From the NCBI GenBank assembly GCA_944391255.1, contig CALXSW010000203.1:1-7307 (forward strand): a DNA stretch of 7,307 nucleotides, in the 5' to 3' direction. The stretch is from an uncultured Clostridia bacterium (GTDB lineage: Bacteria; Bacillota; Clostridia; UBA1381). Below are positions 1-5,996 of the stretch, piece by piece (the first letter of the stretch is position 1; the number at the start of each line of letters is the position of its first letter). The position numbers and the translations under genes were made by a program. The notes beneath the pieces are model-generated. The model had not been told where the DNA came from. It was given only the letters and a program-made list of their open reading frames with translations, and ran no database searches.

Positions 1-134
1 TTGGTCTCAGCGCCAGAGCGCACAGCAAAATACTGAAAGTAGCGCGCACAATAGCCGATCTCGCCGGAAGTGACGATATAAAAACTGAACATATAGCTGA
101 AGCTATACACTTCAGGAATTTTGACAGTATATGA
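1..134 (+). CDS. comM: ComM/YifB-family Mg-chelatase-like AAA+ ATPase, C-terminal end (5' truncated by window)
   Basis: The plus-strand frame starting at base 3 is open from the left edge to a TGA at 132-134, giving 43 residues. They include LSARAHSKILKVARTIADL and then an IKTEHIAEAIHFR stretch. This is the typical C-terminal helical segment of ComM/YifB proteins ('LSARAY..ILKVARTIADL...I...H..EAI.YR'), which lies after the AAA+ magnesium-chelatase-like module. The Arg-rich helix carries sensor-2-type residues. In naturally competent bacteria ComM is a hexameric helicase that promotes branch migration during integration of transformed DNA; in many Clostridia its role has not been tested. The ATPase core lies outside the window, so activity cannot be judged. 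It converges on the minus-strand methyltransferase gene, with a hairpin between them. The family call is firm for such a short tail because the signature is very conserved. Confidence 0.85.
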   Translation, partial: GLSARAHSKILKVARTIADLAGSDDIKTEHIAEAIHFRNFDSI

Positions 135-141
135 TAAAATG

Positions 142-176
142 GGCTGTAGCAAAACTCACCGTGTTTTGCTTCAGCC
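142..176. terminator. Hairpin between convergent genes, probable (bidirectional) intrinsic terminator
   Basis: Two 14-nt arms (142-155 and 163-176) are complementary except for a single T-T mismatch, with a 7-nt loop. It lies between the plus-strand ComM stop (134) and the minus-strand methyltransferase stop (181). Read on the minus strand, the hairpin is followed by a C and then ATTTTATCAT, a moderate U-tract. Read on the plus strand it is followed by a poorer tract (GCTGTTATTT). It therefore probably terminates the pheS operon best, and may stop both transcripts. Confidence 0.7.
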
Positions 177-180
177 GCTG

Positions 181-906
181 TTATTTACACACAAATACAA
201 GCCGTTCGCTTTTCTTTGTCGGAGCGTCAAAAGAAAGTTCATCATAAACTCTAATATTGCTGAACCCTGCCTCTTTGAGCAATGCTCTCAGCTCTCTTTC
301 AGAGTACGCTCTTTGGAGATGGCGTTCCTCAAAGCGCTCATACATATCGCCTTGTTCAACAAAGAAATTAAGATACATATCAGAAATATTATATCTTTCA
401 ATATATCTGTTCTGCCATGAGTAGAATATATCTCTCTCGGAATGTATAAACGTTTCGTCGCCTATTATATTTTTCAATTTATATCTTGATGACACATCAA
501 ATATAAATATTCCATCATCATTCAAGCTTTTTCTCACATTTGAAAATACTTCAAATACAGATTTCGGCGCTATCACATAATTTATTCCGTCTATCATGCA
601 CAAAAACGCATCATATTTTTTATCAGGTACAAACGAAGCCATATTCTGGCATATAAGCTCCGTTCTTCTCAGCTTTCGCCTTGCCACCTCTATCATATCC
701 GCGCTTATATCAACACCACACATCTTATATCCACGTCTTTCCATAATAGACGTTATATTTCCGGTGCCGCACGCAAGCTCGCACACGGAATCAGGATCAC
801 AGCCATTCATAGCAAAAATATTTTCAATATAATCGCACCATTTCCTGTAATCTATATCCGCGTGCATAAACCTGTCATAAATATACGCAAATTCGTTGTA
901 TGCCAT
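181..906 (-). CDS. YqeM-like class I SAM-dependent methyltransferase
   Basis: This 241-residue protein is a soluble Rossmann-fold methyltransferase that should transfer a methyl group from S-adenosylmethionine to an unknown acceptor. The SAM-binding motif I (CELACGTGN) is at about residues 42-50. The acidic ribose-binding strand end (GVDIS) is at 64-68, followed by the usual DMIEVAR helix. A post-II strand (YDAFLCMIDGINYV) is at about 98-111. The N-terminus (MAYNEFAYIYDRFM) resembles the opening of Bacillus YqeM and relatives. The remaining 130 residues contain the beta-sheet insert (FVEQGDMYERFEERH) and C-terminal strands common to this group. No signal peptide or membrane segment is seen. 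The ATG at 904-906 is one base after the pheT stop, so translation is probably coupled; the local ribosome site is weak (GGA or GAG). The 1-base gap implies expression with pheST. The substrate is not known; the fold is certain, the orthology to YqeM is likely but inferred. Confidence 0.88.
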   Translation of the reverse strand: MAYNEFAYIYDRFMHADIDYRKWCDYIENIFAMNGCDPDSVCELACGTGNITSIMERRGYKMCGVDISADMIEVARRKLRRTELICQNMASFVPDKKYDAFLCMIDGINYVIAPKSVFEVFSNVRKSLNDDGIFIFDVSSRYKLKNIIGDETFIHSERDIFYSWQNRYIERYNISDMYLNFFVEQGDMYERFEERHLQRAYSERELRALLKEAGFSNIRVYDELSFDAPTKKSERLVFVCK

Positions 907-907
907 A

Positions 908-3292
908 TTATCTCAATTCCGCGTTAAGCTCACTGCCAAGGGCCTTGACGATCTTCTTATGAAGATTATCCGCCTCCTCGCCTGTAAGGCTTCTGTCAGG
1001 CGCCTTGAACTCTACCTTATACATTACGCTCTTCTTTCCGTCCGGTATCTGAGAACCTGTGTAAACATCTGAAAGAGCAATACTTGACAACAGCTTGCCG
1101 GCTGCCTTCTTCATGACCTTTTCTATAGATGCTACCGGTGTCATCTTATCTATAACTATAGAGAAATCTCTTGTTACAGCCGGGAACTTTGTGAGCGGTG
1201 TATATTTTACATTCATACCTGTTGCTCTGAATATAGAATCAAAATCGAATTCGCCCATATATGTTCTTGCGCCCATATCAAAATTACGCATAACAGATGG
1301 ATGAACTTCGCCCATTACTCCTATAACCTTATTATTCACCTTAACAGCAGCACATCTGCCCGGATGATACGTTGGATCATCATTTACCGCCTCATATTCG
1401 ACATTCTCTATATGAAGTCTTTCAAACATTTCTTCACATACACCCTTTAGGTCATAGAAGTCAACATTGCCATACATACCCAGCATAAGAGTTGCCGGCT
1501 CATCCGGCAGACTGCCCTTTTCAGTCTTTATATATCTCTTGCCGATCTCAAACATCTTACATTCCTTGTTTCTGTAATTGTAATTACGCGCAAGGACTTC
1601 AAGCATGCTTCCTGCCATTGTTGTTCTCATAACTGATGTGTCCTCACCAAGCGGGTTAGAAATGCGAACCTGATCACGCAGCGGAGAATCAGCCGGGATA
1701 TTTAGCTTATCCATCATAGCCGGACTCTGGAACGCGTATGTGTATATCTCATACATACCCTGTGAGTTGAGTATCTCGCTTATCTCGTCCTGTGTCTTCT
1801 GCTCAGGAGTCTTTGCGCCCATAGTTGTTTCACCGCGTAAAAGTGTTGTGGGAATTATATCATATCCATAGAATCTCGCTATTTCTTCAGCTATATCAGC
1901 CTCTGCCGCGAGGTCCGGTCTAAATGACGGTGGTACGAGTGTCATAGTATCCATATCTACCTTTACCTCAAGAGATGTAAGTATCTTTACCATCTCATCT
2001 GTTGAAACATTTGTACCAAGAAATTCATTTATCTTTTCAGGTCTGAACGCGAGCTTTATTTCTCCCTCAACGTTGCCCATCTTATCTATTATTCCGCTAA
2101 CAACTTCACCGCAGCCAAGCATTTCAACGAGCTGACAAGCTCTCTCTATAGCCGGAACTGTGTTATGATAATCGAGTCCTTTTTCATATCTTGATGAAGC
2201 TTCTGTTCTAAGTCCAACTCTCTGAGCTGTTCTTCTTACAGATGAGCCGTTAAATGTTGCTGACTCAAATACGACAGTTTCTGTATCGTCCTTTATTTCA
2301 GAATTGAATCCGCCCATTACACCGGCTATCGCTACCGCCTTTTCAGCATCTGAAATAACGAGATCATCGTTTACAAGCGTTCTGTCCTGATCATCAAGAG
2401 TCTTTATAACCTCGCCGTCAGCTGCGCGTCTTACTGTTATCGATCTGCCCGCGATATCTCTTATGTCAAACGCGTGCATCGGCTGGCCGTATTCAAGCAA
2501 TACATAGTTTGTTATATCTACTATGTTATTTATAGCTCTTACGCCGCAAGCCTCAAGTCTTTCACGCATCCATTTAGGTGAAGGACCTATTTTTACGTTC
2601 TTTACCACTCTCGCGCAATATCTCTTGCACTTATCTTTATCCTCTATTTCCACCTTTACATAATCGTTTACATCTTCATCATTTTCATTGAAGCTTATTT
2701 CCGGTATAGCAAAAGGCTTATCGAATGAAACAGCTGTTTCACGCGCAAGACCTATTATAGAGAAACAATCAGGACGATTTGATGTTATCTCGAACTCTAC
2801 AACATTTTCATCAAGACCAAAAAGCTTTTTCACATCGCTTCCTATCTCAGCGTCCTCCGGAAGTACAAGAATACCGTATTCCGGCTCATAGCCCAGTCTT
2901 GACGGTTCTATTCCCATTTCCTCGTGTGAGCATATCATTCCGTTTGAAACGACGCCGCGCATCTTGCTCTTCTTGATCTTTATGCCGCCCGGCAATGTTG
3001 AACCATGCAAGGCAACAGGCACTTTCTGACCTGCCGCAACATTAGGCGCGCCGCAAACGATCTGCAGCGGCTCGCTTTCTCCTACATCTACCATACATAC
3101 ATGGAGATGATCACTGTCCGGATGATCCTCACATGAGAGGACCTTACCTACTACTACTTTATCTATATCTGCTCCAAGGTTTTCTACGCCTTCAACCTTG
3201 GAACCTGTCATTGTCATTCTATCCGCGTATTCTTTCGGAGTAACGCCTGTTATATCAGTAAAATCCGAAAGCCAGCTCATTGGTAATTTCAT
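908..3292 (-). CDS. pheT: Phenylalanine--tRNA ligase beta subunit
   Basis: The 794-residue beta chain of the alpha2-beta2 cytosolic phenylalanyl-tRNA synthetase, normal bacterial length and apparently intact. Domains visible in order: N-terminal B1 segment (MKLPMSWLSDF) and an EMAP-like OB tRNA-binding domain at about 45-150 (VVVGKVLSCEDHPDSDHL, CGAPNV, MRGVVSNGMICS). The B3/B4 editing region is at about 165-375, with SNRPDC at 171-176, NNIVDITNYV at 255-264 and GQPMHAFD at 269-276; it clears mischarged Tyr-tRNA-Phe in characterised homologues. The B5 domain is at about 410-480 (SFRPDLAAEADIAEEIARFYGYD, written in two parts: SFRPDL and EADIAEEIARFYGYD). The synthetase-like core follows, and a C-terminal FDX-ACB anticodon-binding domain occupies about 700-794 (TKFPAVTRDFSIV ... 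DRSLTGEEAD). The start ATG overlaps the upstream kinase stop as ATGA and has an AAAGGA site 10 nt upstream. A second in-frame ATG at codon 5 is less likely, since family members begin with residues before the (S/N)WL motif. Confidence 0.98.
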   Translation of the reverse strand: MKLPMSWLSDFTDITGVTPKEYADRMTMTGSKVEGVENLGADIDKVVVGKVLSCEDHPDSDHLHVCMVDVGESEPLQIVCGAPNVAAGQKVPVALHGSTLPGGIKIKKSKMRGVVSNGMICSHEEMGIEPSRLGYEPEYGILVLPEDAEIGSDVKKLFGLDENVVEFEITSNRPDCFSIIGLARETAVSFDKPFAIPEISFNENDEDVNDYVKVEIEDKDKCKRYCARVVKNVKIGPSPKWMRERLEACGVRAINNIVDITNYVLLEYGQPMHAFDIRDIAGRSITVRRAADGEVIKTLDDQDRTLVNDDLVISDAEKAVAIAGVMGGFNSEIKDDTETVVFESATFNGSSVRRTAQRVGLRTEASSRYEKGLDYHNTVPAIERACQLVEMLGCGEVVSGIIDKMGNVEGEIKLAFRPEKINEFLGTNVSTDEMVKILTSLEVKVDMDTMTLVPPSFRPDLAAEADIAEEIARFYGYDIIPTTLLRGETTMGAKTPEQKTQDEISEILNSQGMYEIYTYAFQSPAMMDKLNIPADSPLRDQVRISNPLGEDTSVMRTTMAGSMLEVLARNYNYRNKECKMFEIGKRYIKTEKGSLPDEPATLMLGMYGNVDFYDLKGVCEEMFERLHIENVEYEAVNDDPTYHPGRCAAVKVNNKVIGVMGEVHPSVMRNFDMGARTYMGEFDFDSIFRATGMNVKYTPLTKFPAVTRDFSIVIDKMTPVASIEKVMKKAAGKLLSSIALSDVYTGSQIPDGKKSVMYKVEFKAPDRSLTGEEADNLHKKIVKALGSELNAELR

Positions 3293-3834
3293 TTTACTAT
3301 GTTCCTTTCATTTATCCCGTCCGGCTCAACAGAATTGAGCCATTCATTGATCTGTTTTCTGTTTTTCAGCACATACACGCACTTTCCCATTTTCCGCGCA
3401 AGCTCTGCTGTTTCAATATTTTTACGCCTTTTTCTTCGGCCGTCATAGATCACCCATTTTATAAACTCAAGATCCAATTTCTCGTTGCAGCCATAACCCA
3501 TATCAGGTCTTGTACTGCCGCGGTATTTAAAGTATCTGCCTATCACATTCTTAAGGCAGACAAGTCTATTCACATCGATAAATACGAGAGTATCACATGC
3601 CTCAACGCGTTCTTTCCACAAGACACCACGATAATTACCCTCTATTATCCAACGCTCGCCTTTCATATGCTCCGCAACATGCTTTATCTCGTTCTCTCGT
3701 GTATTTTCGATCCAATTCGGAAGCCAGTGGACCGAGTCAAGATGAAGAGGCTTGATACCAAGTTTTTGCCCAAGTTTATTCGCGGCGGTAGATTTTCCTC
3801 CGCCTGAAAAGCCGAAGATCATTATCTTTTTCAT
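3289..3834 (-). CDS. P-loop kinase-like protein (FlaR/topology-modulation/adenylate-kinase-like) between pheS and pheT
   Basis: A 181-residue small P-loop NTPase. The Walker A motif GFSGGGKST is at residues 8-16. HLDSVHWLPNW at 31-41 is the acceptor-side signature of the proteins annotated 'topology modulation protein/FlaR-like' or 'AAA family ATPase, adenylate-kinase-like'. It is followed by WIIEGNYRG at 62-70, by a strand ending in an aspartate (DTLVFIDVNR, 81-90), and by a basic lid-like segment (about 97-140, many Arg/Lys). This pattern fits phosphoryl transfer from ATP to a small nucleotide-like substrate, but the substrate of this family is not established, and the FlaR name is historical. 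The protein is cytosolic with no signal peptide. It overlaps pheS by one base (TGATG) and pheT by four (ATGA), so it is translated as part of the synthetase operon. No frameshift or truncation is visible. A role in recycling AMP from aminoacylation is possible but purely inferred. Confidence 0.85.
   Translation of the reverse strand: MKKIMIFGFSGGGKSTAANKLGQKLGIKPLHLDSVHWLPNWIENTRENEIKHVAEHMKGERWIIEGNYRGVLWKERVEACDTLVFIDVNRLVCLKNVIGRYFKYRGSTRPDMGYGCNEKLDLEFIKWVIYDGRRKRRKNIETAELARKMGKCVYVLKNRKQINEWLNSVEPDGINERNIVK
3303..3308 (-). promoter_or_regulatory. Ribosome binding site of pheT, inside the kinase 3' end
   Basis: AAAGGA on the minus strand lies 10 nt before the pheT ATG (3290-3292) and within the last codons of the kinase gene (Asn-Glu-Arg-Asn). 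It supports the ATG at 3292 over the alternative ATG four codons later. The 10-mer GAAAGGAACA here is identical to the one in front of pheS. Confidence 0.75.
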
Positions 3835-4853
3835 CAGAACTGCTTGAGGAATCTCAAGTCATTCTCAAAGAAAAGTCTGAGGTCGTTTATATCATATTTG
3901 CCCATCGCAACTCTTTCAAGACCTATACCAAACGCAAATCCTGAATATTCCTCCGGATCAATACCACAGTTCTCAAGCACCTTAGGATGAACCATACCGC
4001 AGCCGAGGATCTCTACCCAGCCTTCACCCTTACACATGCTGCAGCCCTTGCCGCCGCAGTTAAAGCAGCTTATATCCATCTCAGCTGACGGCTCTGTGAA
4101 TGGGAAGTGATGCGGTCTAAATCTTACCTGCGTGCTCTTTCCATACAATGATTTTACGAACATCTCAAGCGTTCCCTTAAGATCTGCCATAGTCACGCCC
4201 TTGTCAACGACAAGGCCCTCGATCTGATGGAATACCGGAGAATGAGTAGCGTCCACCGTATCAGAACGGAAAACCTTACCCGGAGCGATAACTCTGATCG
4301 GCGGCTTCTGCTTTTCCATTACTCTTACCTGCATAGGTGAAGTCTGCGTTCTCAATACAATATTATCTTCTATATAGAATGTGTCCTGAGTATCTCTCGC
4401 CGGATGATCCTTAGGAATATTGAGTGCCTCGAAATTATAATAGTCATATTCAACTTCAGGGCCTTCAGCAATAGAAAATCCCATTCCAAGGAATATATCC
4501 TTAAGCTGGTTCATAACCTGTGTCAAAGGATGAAGCTTTCCTTCCTTTGTTCTCTTTCCCGGCATAGTGATGTCTATAACTTCCTCGCTGAGTTTCTTTT
4601 CCTCTTCCGCCGCGAGTATTACTGCTTTCTTCTCCTCGATCTCTTTTTCGAGGTTCTGTCTTATCTCATTTGCGAGCGCGCCTATAACAGGACGTTCCTC
4701 TTTTGAAAGCTTGCCCATGCCTTTTAACACGGCTGTAAGCTCGCCCTTCTTACCCATATATTTTATACGGATAGCTTCAAGTGTTTCCATTGATTCGGCA
4801 GCCGACAATTCAGCTTCGACTGAATTTTTGATCTGCTCTAACTGTTCCTTCAT
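3834..4853 (-). CDS. pheS: Phenylalanine--tRNA ligase alpha subunit
   Basis: The 339-residue catalytic alpha chain of class II phenylalanyl-tRNA synthetase, full length. It activates phenylalanine with ATP and charges tRNA-Phe in an alpha2-beta2 complex with PheT. Residues 1-90 form the charged N-terminal coiled coil that contacts tRNA. Motif 1 starts near HPLTQVMNQL (108-117), and TQTSPMQVR at 169-177 is the conserved substrate-pocket stretch. Motif 2 is around FRSDTVDATHSPVFHQIEG (195-213), and motif 3 is FAFGIGLERVAMGKYDINDLR (307-327, quoted as FGIGLERVAM and DINDLR). The Cys cluster C263, C266, C271, C274 belongs to an insertion common in PheS of Bacillota. The ATG at 4851-4853 has AAAGGA 9 nt upstream. 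It is the first gene after the T-box leader, and its stop codon shares a base with the start of the kinase gene. Confidence 0.98.
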   Translation of the reverse strand: MKEQLEQIKNSVEAELSAAESMETLEAIRIKYMGKKGELTAVLKGMGKLSKEERPVIGALANEIRQNLEKEIEEKKAVILAAEEEKKLSEEVIDITMPGKRTKEGKLHPLTQVMNQLKDIFLGMGFSIAEGPEVEYDYYNFEALNIPKDHPARDTQDTFYIEDNIVLRTQTSPMQVRVMEKQKPPIRVIAPGKVFRSDTVDATHSPVFHQIEGLVVDKGVTMADLKGTLEMFVKSLYGKSTQVRFRPHHFPFTEPSAEMDISCFNCGGKGCSMCKGEGWVEILGCGMVHPKVLENCGIDPEEYSGFAFGIGLERVAMGKYDINDLRLFFENDLRFLKQF

Positions 4854-4862
4854 ATGATCTGT

Positions 4863-4870
4863 TCCTTTCT
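4863..4870 (-). promoter_or_regulatory. Ribosome binding site of pheS
   Basis: AGAAAGGA on the minus strand, with the last base 9 nt before the pheS ATG. It lies after the T-box terminator, so it is only transcribed when the leader is read through. This fixes the pheS start. Confidence 0.8.
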
Positions 4871-4880
4871 TCTTTTTGTA

Positions 4881-4905
4881 ACGTTTTTTACAAATAAAAA
4901 AACGT
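4881..4905 (-). repeat. AT-rich inverted repeat overlapping the T-box terminator U-tract
   Basis: On the minus strand a perfect 9-bp stem (ACGTTTTTT with AAAAAACGT) encloses a 7-nt loop. Its 5' arm contains the terminator U-tract and shares ACG (4903-4905) with the terminator's 3' arm, so the two hairpins cannot both form fully. It can only exist in read-through RNA, where it would keep the U-tract paired just upstream of the pheS ribosome site. Confidence 0.5.
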
Positions 4906-4926
4906 CCTCTATATACATAAGGGACG
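4896..4926 (-). terminator. Regulated intrinsic terminator of the T-box leader
   Basis: The minus strand has CGTCC (4926-4922) pairing with GGACG (4907-4903). The stem can be extended past a C-A mismatch by TG, TA, AT and TA pairs, and it is followed directly by seven T (4902-4896). The 5' arm is shared with the T-box antiterminator, so the two structures exclude each other. Confidence 0.88.
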
Positions 4927-5149
4927 AATTATTTCCGCGGTACCACCCATATTCCGGCACACATGCCGGCTCTCATTTTAAGCGTATAACGGCGCTACCC
5001 GATACGGACTACTGAATTTTTCACCCGTACAGCTCCAAGATGAAATTTCAGCCATACCCTTACCGCATCGGCTCACAGCTCAATAACCAATACTCTCTTT
5101 TGGCGGAATATAACCTACTTTGTCTTTTCACAGCTTTTATGTTCAATTT
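4896..5149 (-). promoter_or_regulatory. T-box riboswitch leader (tRNA-Phe sensing) of pheS
   Basis: The minus-strand RNA carries the T-box core GGGTGGTACCGCGG at 4948-4935. The bulge UGGUACC (4945-4939) can pair through UGGU with an uncharged tRNA end ACCA, matching a discriminator A as in tRNA-Phe. Antiterminator helices are GGG (4948-4946) with CCC (4923-4921), and GCG (4938-4936) with CGU (4926-4924). These use the same CGUCC that forms the terminator. Stem III is a perfect hairpin, CCGGCA-TGTG-TGCCGG (4969-4954). The stem II/IIA-B region includes AGTAGTCCG and the AGCG-CCGTTATA-CGCT hairpin (4996-4981). The candidate specifier is UUC at 5044-5042, in GAAATTTCATC followed by the usual TTGGAGCTG. 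GAGAGTA, a kink-turn-like element, is further upstream. The exact 5' end is estimated from the promoter. In this class, uncharged tRNA stabilises the antiterminator and lets transcription enter pheS. Confidence 0.93.
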
Positions 5150-5155
5150 GAAGTG

Positions 5156-5184
5156 ATTATATCACAATCGTCATAATTTGTCAA
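5156..5184 (-). promoter_or_regulatory. Sigma-A-type consensus promoter for the pheS operon
   Basis: On the minus strand TTGACA (5184-5179) and TATAAT (5161-5156) are separated by exactly 17 bases, a perfect match to the housekeeping consensus. Transcription should begin near 5149-5150, giving a leader of roughly 296 nt before the pheS ATG. A promoter this strong fits a gene set controlled mainly by leader attenuation rather than by initiation. Confidence 0.92.
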
Positions 5185-5194
5185 GCCCTTTTAC

Positions 5195-5234
5195 AAAAAT
5201 AAAAACAGGGGCTTAAAAGAACCTGTGCCCCTGT
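5195..5234 (-). terminator. Intrinsic terminator after the phosphatase gene
   Basis: On the minus strand ACAGGGGC (5234-5227) pairs perfectly with GCCCCTGT (5212-5205) around a 14-nt loop, followed by TTTTATTTTT. It begins 7 bases after the phosphatase stop codon and ends about 10 bases before the -35 box of the pheS promoter, so it isolates the two minus-strand units. Confidence 0.92.
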
Positions 5235-5240
5235 AAATAC

Positions 5241-5996
5241 TCATAATCCAAATAATCCTTTCTTTTTAAACGAGCGCATACTGCTGTAGCGTATTTCCTC
5301 ATCATTCCATACAGCGCAGGCATTTGAATTCAGATATGCCAGACATTCATTGCCATATCGTTTTTTTATCATTTTTGCCGCCCTATCGATATTAGGTTTC
5401 CTATTTTCCATATTATGCATATCACTGCCAATAAGATGAATAAGCTTATTCTTCATCATTTCATCTATTGTTTTTTTGAGCTGAGCAATGTAAAACGCTT
5501 CCGCGTTTATCTGGATCAGCACATCAAGATCATACAGAGAATTTATAAAGTCGCGTTTCTGATGCTGATTCCGCTCCATATGCGCTATTATAGGCTTAAA
5601 ACCCATAACAGTAAGCTTATACACTGTATCGATCACTTTTTCGCTCCATGGCGATGACGGCATTTCTATAAGTATATACCTTGTGTCTTGTATGCGCAGC
5701 TTATCGAGCGAACTGAATTTTGAGATATCGCATGTTATATGTACCTCTGATGCGAGCTTGATATCAGGAAGAATAAAATTTCTCTCACTTGCCTTTTCTT
5801 TAAGCTTTTTATATGCCGCGTTTCTATCGCTTAAAAAGCTTTCAATATCTGAATTCTTATATGGATAGCAGTGAGAAGTTGACAAAATATGTGTGACGCC
5901 AGCCTGCATATCTGCCTCTAACATTTTAAAAGATATATCAGATGTTTTTGCGCCGTCATCAACACCCGGCAAAAAATGTGAATGCATATCATACAT
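5241..5996 (-). CDS. CpsB/YwqE-family PHP-type metal-dependent protein-tyrosine phosphatase
   Basis: A 251-residue polymerase-and-histidinol-phosphatase (PHP) fold protein, usual length for CpsB/YwqE. The family removes phosphate from tyrosines of bacterial tyrosine kinases and their targets, typically controlling capsule or exopolysaccharide synthesis. The signature DMHSHFLPGVDDGAKT is at residues 3-18. Likely metal ligands by comparison with S. pneumoniae CpsB are H5, H7, H42, E84, E111, H139, D192 and H194, all present in their motifs (STSHCYP, SEVHI, IEMPSSPW, IIAHMERN, GSDMHN). Several residues beside the ligands differ from the common forms (TSH for TPH, AHMER for AHPER, SDMH for SDAH), suggesting a divergent member. 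No signal peptide or membrane segment is present. The start overlaps the VanZ-like gene by 8 bp and has an AAGGAGG site. No tyrosine kinase or glycosyltransferase gene is in view, so the target is unknown. Confidence 0.9.
   Translation of the reverse strand: MYDMHSHFLPGVDDGAKTSDISFKMLEADMQAGVTHILSTSHCYPYKNSDIESFLSDRNAAYKKLKEKASERNFILPDIKLASEVHITCDISKFSSLDKLRIQDTRYILIEMPSSPWSEKVIDTVYKLTVMGFKPIIAHMERNQHQKRDFINSLYDLDVLIQINAEAFYIAQLKKTIDEMMKNKLIHLIGSDMHNMENRKPNIDRAAKMIKKRYGNECLAYLNSNACAVWNDEEIRYSSMRSFKKKGLFGL

Noticed and set aside
121..420. A 99-codon plus-strand frame starting just before the ComM stop
   Set aside because: It runs through the intergenic hairpin and antisense to the methyltransferase, with no family features; the first part overlaps the real ComM tail in a different frame.
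3280..3807. A 175-codon plus-strand reading frame opposite the kinase gene
   Set aside because: It is antisense to a clear P-loop protein with coupled junctions on the minus strand, has no recognisable motif, and its composition looks like a complementary-strand artefact.
4404..4857. Plus-strand open frames opposite pheS (Ser/Phe-rich)
   Set aside because: They are the antisense of the Lys/Glu-rich N-terminal coiled coil of PheS, which gives Phe/Leu/Ser-rich shadows.
5041..5050. Palindrome TGAAATTTCA as a protein operator
   Set aside because: It lies exactly where the T-box specifier loop is expected and contains the UUC codon, so the T-box explains it.
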